From positions 1 to 35,362 of IMG/VR virus record IMGVR_UViG_3300008110_000469: a DNA stretch of 35,362 bases, one strand, 5' to 3'. This DNA comes from a virus. The notes beneath the pieces are model-generated. The model searched no databases. It was not told the DNA's origin and saw only the letters and a program-made list of their open reading frames with translations. Below are positions 20,501-28,300 of this stretch, in pieces; position 1 is the first letter of the stretch; every line of letters begins with the position of its first letter. The position numbers were made by a program, and so were the translations under genes.

Positions 20501-22347
20501 CAATAGAGTTTAATAACTCACATGTTGTTATTGGAACACCGGATTTCAAACCAGACACAATAGCAGGTCAAATTACAACTTATATTAATACTACCGGTGA
20601 AACTGATTGGAGTGTATATAGAAATTCAAATGCAATTGTTGACACTAGCAGGCTTCAAGGTATTCAGTTATATAGTGCTATAACTAATAACACATTAGAT
20701 AATTTAGATTATATTGATCCGTTACAGGGTAAAATATTAGGTTCAGTAAGACAAAATATTGATGTAGTATCTAATGTTGATCCAGCTGGATACAACTCTC
20801 CTAACACCAATAAAGGTGCAATGGTTTGGGGAGCAACACAGGTTGGCCAATTATGGTTTAATACAAGCACTACTAAATTTGTTAACTATCATCAAAATGA
20901 TGTTGTATATAACAGTAAGTGGTGGGGACAAGTATTCCCGGGTAGTGATGTAACTGTATATAGTTGGATAACAAGTGATGTTCCTCCAATATCATATGCT
21001 GGCCCTGGCACTGTGTTTGATTTTGATTCGTATGCAATTGAATATACATTAAATGCCAGTGGCGTATTAACTCCAATATATTTCTATTGGGTACGTAACA
21101 CAAATATAATATTCACTAAACGAGGGAAAACATTAGCTGATAGCATTATTCAATCTTATATTGCATCACCGATTAATTCAGGTATTAGTTACTTTGCACC
21201 AATTGAACAAGATATTTTTGCGTTATACAATTGTGGTAATAATATTAATGCAAACGATACTGTATTACATATTGGTTTTGGTACAGGCACAAATGATGAT
21301 GTTTCACATAGTTTGTATAATTTAATTCGCACTAACTATCCTGATGACTTCTTACCGGGATTGCCTACTACAAACAGTCTTGATTTACCGGAATCATTGT
21401 ATGATAGAATGTTAGATAGTTTGTGTGGTGTAGACGAATCTGGTGCAGTAGTCCCTGACCCATATTTACCTAAACCAGTTCAATATGGCATCTATGCACG
21501 TCCAAGACAAAGTTTCTTTGTTAATAGATTTTTAGCATTGAAAAATTATTTGACTTATGCTAATGAAATATTAGCACAATATCCTATAGCAGAAACACGT
21601 AGGTCATTATTCTTGTACACAGAAGGTGCAACAAATCTTTCAACTGACCCAGTATACAATACTGATCCAACAAGTCCGTATTATAGTGTTAACCCATGGA
21701 CAGGCCCAATTCTACCGTTCTATCAAACAACAGATTATTGGACATTTATTAATTGGTGGGCAACTGGATATGACGATAATACTAAATCAGCATTACAAGT
21801 TCCTGTATACGCTGATTTATCAACAATTAATGCTACAGCAGGATTGATTGTAACTGTTAACACTAACGGTGATGGCAAAACAGAAACTTATGTTTATACT
21901 AATTTGGATACATGGGAACGTATTGGTTTACAAGACGGTACTATTGCATTTAGTAGCAATTTATGGGATTATGCAACTGCTAGATTGGGATTTGGTGATA
22001 ATTTCTTTGATACTACACCGTATGATACATATCCATCACAAGAGACCCGTAGTATTGTAAGGGCGTTGAATGAAGAAATTTACACCAATGATTTATTAAT
22101 TTATAGAAATAAAAGTTTAATTTTATTATTTGAATTCATTCAAAGTGAAGCTATTGAATCTCAAAATTATTTGCCATGGTTAAATAAAACATCATTTATT
22201 GATGTAGCACATACTATTCGTGAATTGCGTCCAATACAGGTATTTCAATCAGATAATCAAGATTTCTTATCCGGTTATATTAATGAACAACAGATCCAAT
22301 CTGGCAAACAGCTCCATATACTGAATGGTTTAACAATTATGGATTGA
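11557..22347 (+). CDS. Giant gp7-like baseplate wedge/peripheral structural protein with FG-GAP propeller
   Basis: The protein has 3596 residues, an AGAGAGAAA ribosome site and its ATG at 11557. The N-terminus (RTLNFLPEIFKT, then TLDQIVDQPNTKKIEGYIG, then LFTSQFYSWDSF and NFNQYYWIPEGP) matches large structural proteins that follow gp6 in marine T4-like phages. Those are often treated as gp7 equivalents, though T4 gp7 has 1032 residues. Conserved-looking blocks follow: SRSNRWFH near 13360, WWETRYGPAPYT near 15955 and SSWPFDLMRILALTKPAEFF near 16228. Modules include a tDFTLIGA...GTGTA unit (~12500-12605), a carbohydrate-binding-like segment (~17400-17560), FCCH-like modules (~18240-18470 and 19360-19585), an FG-GAP propeller (~18540-20620) and a QLWFNT motif near 20846. 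The C-terminal ~200 residues (FIQSEAIES, then KTSFIDVAHTIRELRP) look like a conserved wedge-binding end. Its stop overlaps the TTG start of the next gene. Confidence 0.68.
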   Translation: MATRIRTLNFLPEIFKTTTNSQFLNATLDQIVDQPNTKKIEGYIGSRFGYGVNAKNYYVTEPTKVRTDYQLDPGVTFLKKDTSTAQDFISYPGIIDGLKLEGAVVNDNNRLFTSQFYSWDSFTNLDKIINFNQYYWIPEGPEAVTVSTETVYNATDYIVTSTSNGYLITADGASQGTTNPSLILLRGGTYRFNVDQNSQFWIQGAPGVTGADPTQPNVSTRDILGVSNNGAETGVVEFTVPYKNAQDQYNFPGNNRVDLVTTLPYDSVNGVLVSELTNGIDGITSLNGLTLMFYNNGNISVIEAGDFVIGNTYKINTIGTTDFTLIGATTNTVGESFIATGVGTGTGTAIGLTGYVSKFYDTTLYDEETSASVAPDGGAPYTPPGDDLNFANFEGGYYTDIASTFYTITYEGDPTDPVIRLVDSGTIPSEERITANFGTQWIGRSFYRNTSDTISLIPYLSAILDTLYYQDGTSGNKLGTITLISSNTTNRINILTDIIGKANYTSPNGVVFTNGLKVIFSGDIYPSSYENIRYYVEGVGTAIELIPVTTLIAPEPFTSGTYIPFDTTPYDIGNYDSNLYIPVTPDYITISRNSIDQNAWSRSNRWFHIDVINATAEYNNNPALATIYATANNKAKRPIIEFYPNLQLFNSGIAGKAPIDFIDFRTSDAFTQVVGQENYYPDVEVYTGYTATVNALLVAGTSTTITVPASSVTGAFQVGQYVNDSTNVLPRNSQITAITGTTTLTLTVTWIGSQTVATGTNASLIANDTNNDSFALFDGARIVFAADTNLPVRNKIYISHFSITADGSTPVLTLTEAEDGLVLPNEQTVTFRGYNYQGMDFYFDGIDWIEGQQKTTVNQPPLFDIFDDNGISFGNSDIYLGTSFAGNKLFAYGIGTGNDDVVLGFPLLYSSVDNVGDISFDVTLNSASFNYVSGTTPITQKVNTGYVYNYSNLETPIRQLGWQTAIAPSVQYQIFEFNYYATNPTTTYTCDIAKLADANSAWPTIQLFVNNEIQYDTDYTVVTTDTQTIVTFAVPNPLIDTVIEILLLSDQVSETAYYSIPINLNNNPLNADVTVVNVGDIRGQYQSSFYNNPNTTGEVFGSNNYRDLGNMVPYGNKIIQNSASLVLPGAFLRKQNHNLFNALLYNSREYITFKTLLVDTVNTSDYNIRLSPATMLDDALDKITDSKTDSNSFFWSDMLPSKAAYITNTYSFANELDVSIYPLSKIYNFATANYNSVLVYLTTSNGIVTQLIRNVDYTVSADSPSLTVTLTLAPGDQITIKEYNQTYGSYVPNTPTKLGLYPSTIPDVVLDTAYNPPTYFIVGHDGSYNKLYGDYIDGKLIDFRDQVLLEYEKRIYNNLKLSNTIPIQEYEILPGFFRDTDYSYDEILQIYSTSFLNWVGQNRIDYKKQFYNATNQYTYNYNQSGNKINRQVIPQGYWRGIYEYFYDTSNPDTSPWEMLGFTDKPTWWETRYGPAPYTSDNLVLWNDLAQGIDWNNGIPIVIPQSIRPQLLQVLPVDSAGNLVSPFVSIVGNYSNTSFNRDWKVGDVGPAEFSYRRSSSWPFDLMRILALTKPAEFFNLGVDIDNYKYNEEFNQYLVNNRSHLVISDVEIYGNGTAKTSYINWIVDFEKQVGVDATTNITDLLDNIDVRLVYRLAGFSDKNLLNFYVEKSTANSNNSSLLIPDESYQVLLYDNQPFDKIVYSGVVIQLTNTGYKVFGNSQTNAYFNILLPKINGNYERVSVQSLSVQVAKDYYPTPTVVAYGTEFVTVQEVAQFLEGYGRYLASQGVLFDQIESGLEVSWRQMVAEYLYWAQSGWESGSIVNINPASNLISINKDSYIVQPLTLQRQNFILNQNLYPIQNVDLSIIRDGTLFTAQPLNQGDTVAYGQFNISNFEHGIVFDNVTLFNDIIYNLTTGLRQNRITVRGAKTAEWNGTVDAQGFILNQDNILDWNKTVKYTTGSIVKYKNKYWIALTIIQPKEIFEEREWKQTDYNEIQKGLLPNTSTRSYESTIYYDVNRANLENDADLLSFSLIGYRPRDYLALADLTDITQINVYKNFIKNKGTLNAVSAFRGANLPQGGIDYEVYENWAIKASDFGGVLNSNFIDFKLNQNLLTGNPSIVGLTNGVSTVGVQQEVPLYSLYNYGRPITSTDVLPTLPTDTPTQLFPDAGYVNFNDIRIAAYYYNNLTTSTSPRGVLTPLSQLYVGQYIWLADYQGTWQVMTPVSLGSIIFAKNNLNGTATITFSNSHGLSKYQPFAIVNFNDSLNGYYIVNTILDLNSVLVNVTLDPAITSVTGQGIGFKFQSQRVANPSDIIDLPLLNTEFVKNKVWVDTNNDGSWAVYRKSINYGYDSELVKDGSETFGSAVAYTDNLGYLIGDADAGIVYRYSFNELFNNYELVQTITGTASFGTTITYTDDIFVVSQPTGTPRVYVYQLVTNTLINQLVPLSSAIIDPIPPEPWSPYYIAAPGGVTNWGSALAISGDQNWLYISDTVNNSVHAYFKSQVTGTYQASYIIDGDALGLTTAGDNFGYSISTDYYGDTVVIGTPNKDYNINVDNWGYTYVFDRTVQNFESQYTTTALIPQSFTLAWTPTTVTQTATATDGTTERITVTSSAGFSVGDPVVFSGTLLSAGAIAADTVYYVLDKPTGTTFRIAATRDSITPINLVSDTGSMTCTIQTTPLLINVNGTIITDNNYAVIGSTLRVYRALNAGDIINVSGNNFVLSQTLTTETTPKIGVQFGISVDTTTYATELLVGAPFELNSQNQEGAVYRYTNGGGKYGMVVGINDCNLTTNRTILINGYMVVLPAGNATLVANAINQANITNVHAAASFGKLIISLIDSSLALVNDKLNVTALATATWAELGFNTYTQTQVINDPHVQGTTQFGNVVKFNEFDSFVVSAPTATRYEATTFDSTDDEDYDNDTLFDNNATQWIDSYNNAGAVYMFDYLSVYNESLVNCGNFVYAQSVNDINETYGSQPMYGHAIEFNNSHVVIGTPDFKPDTIAGQITTYINTTGETDWSVYRNSNAIVDTSRLQGIQLYSAITNNTLDNLDYIDPLQGKILGSVRQNIDVVSNVDPAGYNSPNTNKGAMVWGATQVGQLWFNTSTTKFVNYHQNDVVYNSKWWGQVFPGSDVTVYSWITSDVPPISYAGPGTVFDFDSYAIEYTLNASGVLTPIYFYWVRNTNIIFTKRGKTLADSIIQSYIASPINSGISYFAPIEQDIFALYNCGNNINANDTVLHIGFGTGTNDDVSHSLYNLIRTNYPDDFLPGLPTTNSLDLPESLYDRMLDSLCGVDESGAVVPDPYLPKPVQYGIYARPRQSFFVNRFLALKNYLTYANEILAQYPIAETRRSLFLYTEGATNLSTDPVYNTDPTSPYYSVNPWTGPILPFYQTTDYWTFINWWATGYDDNTKSALQVPVYADLSTINATAGLIVTVNTNGDGKTETYVYTNLDTWERIGLQDGTIAFSSNLWDYATARLGFGDNFFDTTPYDTYPSQETRSIVRALNEEIYTNDLLIYRNKSLILLFEFIQSEAIESQNYLPWLNKTSFIDVAHTIRELRPIQVFQSDNQDFLSGYINEQQIQSGKQLHILNGLTIMD
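18540..20620 (+). other. Candidate seven-bladed FG-GAP (integrin-type) beta-propeller domain in the gp7-like protein
   Basis: Seven blade-like segments follow the FG-x-S-V/I...V-G/S-x-P...G-x-V-Y-x-Y/F pattern: FGSAVAYTD near 18634, FGTTITYTDD near 18772, WGSALAISGD near 18970, FGYSISTDYYGD near 19135, FGISVDTTTYATELLVGAPF near 19768, FGNVVKFNE near 20206 and YGHAIEFNNSHVVIGTPDF near 20491. Two insertions interrupt it. One of about 140 residues after blade 4 contains an FCCH-like module; one of about 100 residues after blade 5 is unidentified. Similar W-x-V-Y-R strands flank the array (SWAVYRKS before, DWSVYRNS after), which would fit velcro closure. Such propellers usually bind proteins or glycans. 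Confidence 0.6.
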
Positions 22348-25300
22348 GCATTACCGGTGTTAATGATTATCAAATTACCGTATTAGCTTCTTATGTTGCC
22401 TTAAACACTAGTGAGTTTGCAGTAGATAATGCATTTGGTTTCCCTATCAATGGAACAATATTAATAGGTGATGAATTAATAGGATACTCAAATGTAAATA
22501 GAGCAACAAATACACTTAGTGGGTTGACAAGAGGGGTAAATGGCACACCAATCACAGTACACATTCCTGGTGAAATTATTACAATTAATTTGCCGGCTGT
22601 TTTGTTATTAAATGGTGGTAGAGGCTATATTGAACCCCCTAGAGTAACTGCGTATATTGACACAAGTATATATCCAGAACCAAGAACACCTGCTGTATTC
22701 CAAGCAGTAATGAATTTAGATTCAATATTACGAATAGATGTTATTAATCCTGGATCTGGTTATGCAGTTTTACCAGAAATTATAATTGATTCATCAATCT
22801 CAATATCTTTTGCTTCAACAGAAGTAAGCACATTGACCAATACCATTGTGTTATATTCACCGTTTTTACAAACAGGTGATTTAATAAAATATACAGTGGG
22901 AGCCAACACTACACCAGTTGGTGGGTTAGACATAGATCAATATTATTATGTAAACGTATTAGAAACTTCACCGGCATTTGTTGTAGCATTGTATACTAAT
23001 TATGGTGATGCAATTAATGACAATGATAGAGTAGTATTTTACAATACAGGATCTGGTGCTAATAACACATTAAATGTTAGTGCTAGAGCAAGTTGTGTTT
23101 CAACTTCTACTCCAATAAGAGAAAATCAAATTACATTACGTTTTGATAGAACAACTTATACATCACAAGTTACTGATTGGCAAAGTGGAGCTTTTTATGG
23201 TAGTTACTATGCCGGTACTTATAACAATAGCGAAAGAGTATCTAGTTCTAGTATTACTATTGCACCACCTGAATTTGGATATAATCCACCAATTGATTCT
23301 ATATTAGCAAGTGCGCAGGGTGCAACTTTTGAAGTAGAAGGTGTTACTAATGATGAAGTGTTGACATGGAGTTCTTTAACAAGAAATGTCTCTGCTATTA
23401 GTACCATTAATAACCAATTAACCATTACAGCAGTAGATGGTGGCGCATCAATTATTAATAGTGATGACCCGGCAATAACTAATCCTACTATTGGTTTTTA
23501 TATTGGCATGCCAGTCAAGTTTTCTGGATCAATATCTGGTGGTAGCCCTAGTATTACCGTAGGCACTACATATTATATTAAAACACTAGTTGATGGAAAT
23601 AAGTTTACTATATCAGCTACTATTACTAGTGGAGTACCCGGAGCTGTTGTTTCAATGTCTGGCACAGCCGTTGGATCTGCTGGATTAACGTGCTATGTAG
23701 GTGAAGTTACTAATACAGCAGTAGTCACACTTTTCTATCCAGGCATATTAGATACAACTGCAACTACCAGTACAATTAATACATTAACTATTCCATTAAA
23801 TCCTAGCAATTTGGGCGGAACATCTGGATTCTATACTGGATTGCCAATATTCTTTACTGGTAATGTATTTGGTGGAGTTATTGAAAATGAAGAATATTAC
23901 ATTACCACTGTAATAAATTCAACAACATTTACTATGTCAACATCTGCTGATCCAATAACAGTAGATGTAACTGCAACTGTTTCTACCGGTAATTTAATTA
24001 CATGTACAAATACAGCATTACTTTCTATTAATGATCCAATTATATTTACTGATATTGTTGTAGCTAGTGGTGCAACTAATATTGTTAGCGGAACAACATA
24101 TTATATCAGTCAAATAGTTAATAGTACTCAATTTACTATTTCTATAGTAACTAATGGTGGACCATTTAATCCAGGTACATCTACCTTGACAATGCTTGGT
24201 ACAAATCAAAAAGGTACTGTTCAATTAACAACTGCAACAGGTAATATGACATGTAATGTTGGATTACCGGTAAGCCCAGGACAAATAACTGGACAACAGT
24301 TTACATTTTATCCAACTAATAGTTTAGAAGACACACCTTACATAGAATTATCAGGTACTAACGGTAATCTTATACAACGTAATATTGTAAGTGCATTAGC
24401 ATCAAGTGATTATTTTGGTATAACAAGTGCTAGTGGTGGATTAACAAACATTTATGTTGGCATGCCAATAAGAGTGAATATTGCATATGGTCCTTTAAAT
24501 ACTACTACTACCTATACCATATCAGATTACGGAACAGTATCTACTGAAGTAACAGGAACGTCATCTAGCACTAATCTACTAACATGTGATGATACTACGG
24601 GATTTTATGTTAATATGCCTATTGAATTCACAGGCTCTGCAATAGGCGGCACAGTTTTAAATACAGTATATTATATAAAAACCGTTAACAGTTCAACAAC
24701 ATTTAGTATAACAGAATCATTAGGAGGAAGTGTACTAACTTTATCAACTGATAACGGTTCTATGACCTTAACCGGTGAACCGTTTATTAAGTTAACAGGT
24801 GTAAATGTAGCAACAGATGTTTCTACCGCTTGTGTTATGACACAATATCCAAATCCATCTATTCCTCCTACATTTACAATAGGATGGAAATTAGGTGGAT
24901 ATAATGTAGAAATTGTTGATACAGGTGAAGGATATGCAATTAACAATACTATAACTATATCGGGTAATTTATTAGGTGGAACAACTCCTGCAAATAATTT
25001 GGTTATGACAGTTAATACAATTGGATCTACTGGTAATATTCAATCTGTGATAGTATCAGGTAATCCTTCAGAAACGGTACAACAATATTACTTAAAAGTT
25101 ATTAGTGCATCTGAATGTGAAGTATATAGTGATTCATTATTGCAAATTCCAGTTACTGGTATTGGCTTTCCGTACAGTGCAGGATCTTATGCATTCTTAC
25201 CAGAACCTTTCTACTTCAATCAAAGTATTGTTAAGTATAACAACAGAGTTTATGAATGTATTATTAGTAACAATGATACAGAGTTTATATTTGGTAAATG

Positions 25301-28300
25301 GGAATTATTGCAAAGTGATAGTAGAAAATTAAATGCATTAGATAGAATTATTGGTTATTATCAACCAACTGTCAATATGCCCGGGGTAGATTTAACACAA
25401 TTAGTTGATGGCATCACATATCCAAATAGTACATATTTGGGTAATGCATTTGCTCCAGCTGATACGTTTACTTTAGATACAGATTTGCAAGATACTCCGT
25501 TTAGTCCTATACAACTAAATACTACCTCAATAGTATGGAATGGTGTAAATTATTTTGCACCTGCAAATACACCAACATACTCTGATATAACTAGTAGTAT
25601 TAATGGAGTTACATGGTTATCTAATAAATTAGCAAATCAACCATTAGCATTAACTGACATTGTATATGCTGATTCAAAATATGTAATGACCAGTCAAAAT
25701 CAAGCAACTCCTATCTTTGTAAGTAATGATGCTATCGTTTGGACTACTACTGGATTAACAACCGGTACTGTTAATATACAAAACACTAGTTTAAATAGTA
25801 TTGCATATTTTAATGGGATATACGTTGCAGTTGGTGATGTGATTGTATCAAGTGCTAATGCATATGACTGGGTTCAGCGATACAATTTTACTAGTGTAGA
25901 ATTATATGGAATATCTGCTATATCTATTAACAATTTTGATGGCTTTATTGCTGTAGGTACAGGTCCTGATTATACAGTTATTCCTACTGCATCGCAAAGT
26001 GTTATATTAAAGAGTTTAGATGGAATAACTTGGACAAACATAACACCATCTGCGTCAGCAGAAACATTATACGGTGTATCTAGTGGTAACAACACCATTG
26101 TTGTAATAGGTAATAATGGAACAATCTTTACAAGTATTAACGGTAGTAACTGGTCTGATATCAGCACCGGTTCTGCTAACTTAAGAGACGTAGTGTATTC
26201 AACTAGTCTTGGATTATTTGTTGTTGTAGGTGAAACAGGTTTTATTGCAACAACGGACGGCAGCACCTGGAATGTAAGAACATCAGGTACTAGTCAAAAT
26301 CTAAACAGTGTAATTTGGAATGATGATGACGGTGAATTTATAATAACCGGTAATAATAATATTATACTTAAGAGTACTGACGGTACAACTTGGACTAGTA
26401 GTAATATCTTTATCACAGATCCTACAGTATATGATGTGCAAGGTGATGCATTTACAGCAGGTTACGGCCCAGAAGAACTGGTGCCAGGTGTAGTATCTGA
26501 TAATTTAACAATGATCGTAACCACACGTCCTGGCACAAACTGGGATGCTGACGTATATGCACACGTGGGTTATAATGTAGTTAGTTATGAAATTGCTCCT
26601 GTAGGATCGCAAGTAACGTTTAGTTTTGATGGATTTGCTCAAACTCCAGCACAAATAGCAGTATATCAAATAAATGGAACTACTAATTTGGGTACGTTAT
26701 TGATTGGACCTAATATTGATAGTATAACACCAGAATATACAGTTGATTGGATTAATAAAACAATTACATTGGCATCAATATTGCCAGCTAGCGATTCTGT
26801 AAACATATACATATACGAAGTAGGTAACGGTGATCAATTGGAAAAATCTAATTCACAAACTGATCCTATCAGAAATAATGATGTAACTGGCTTCAATGAG
26901 ATTTATTTAAATTGTAATTATTCTGATACTATAACTAGTGGTTCTGGTGTAATTAGACCAGGAACAGAACCTATTAATGTTATAGTAACTGAGACGGAAA
27001 GCATATCTGATACAATATTATGTGATGATGTTAGTAACTTCACACTAAATGACCAAATAATATTTGAAGGTGATGTGTTTGGTAATATTGTTGCTGGAAC
27101 TCATTATTATGTTAAAACCATAAGTACTATAACAAAGAAAATTACTATATCTGATAGTATTGTACTTGGTGTGGCAGGTCCTGCATTCCAATTAACCACT
27201 GACACTGGATTAATGGATATCATTATACAAACCGGTAGTGGCGCAATATGGTCGGATCCTATAGTGTATCATAATGGTACTAAACTTATATTAGGACATA
27301 CTAATCGTGTAACACAAACTAATAGTGGCACAAACACTATTGTATGTAATACTACTAATGGCATGGCAGTCAATGAACCAATTGTGTTTAGTGATACTAT
27401 GTTTGGTAATGATATTACACCTCAAACAGTATATTATATTAAAACAATTGTTGATATAAATGAATTTACCATCAGCACGACCCCAGGAGGATCAGTTTTA
27501 ACATTAGGTGATGCAGTAGGTGGTGCAATAGCAATTGCTAATGATTATGCATTTGGTATAGCGGATAATGGCATTTCAGCAAAAATGATTTTTGCGGCAC
27601 AATATGATGAAACAACCGATTATTTAACTTATACAGTGTTTGGAGAAACATATCCAATTCAATATGGTTATACTATTCCTGAAACACAGTTATTTGAAGG
27701 AGACGGCACAACAAATACATTTGTATTAGACAATTATGTAGGTGGTGATAATCCGTTAAATGCAGTAGTAGTAATTAACGGATTGCGAGTAGATACATCT
27801 ACCTATACTATATCATTTGGACCGGACACAATTGTATTTGGAACAGCACCAAGTAACGGTGATATTATTTCGGTAACTAGTTATAATTTAACAGACCGTC
27901 AGTATTTCAACACACAATATGATTTAACAGGGGCAACCGTATCTGCAATTAGTTATATTAATAATGCTACTACACCAGTACAAGTTACTACTGCAACTGT
28001 ACATGGATTAACTACAGGTGATCTTGTAAGAATAGACGGTGTTTTAGGATCAATACAATTAAACAACAATACATATTACGTTGATGTTATAAGCACTACT
28101 GTATTAGATTTGTATTATGATGACACATTGCTTGATCCTGTTATTTCAGTATCATCATATACCGGTGGCGGATATATTTGGTTAGATGAAACATTTACAG
28201 TAGATAGTGATTGGGAACAAGATAATGTTGATAGATTATGGGTAACAATTAATGGTTATCGTGTACCATCAAGTTTATTGTATTTAAATGCTAATAATAA

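Noticed and set aside
22335-22350. Programmed frameshift joining the two giant proteins
   Set aside because: No slippery heptamer is visible at the overlap, and each protein has complete-looking terminal domains.
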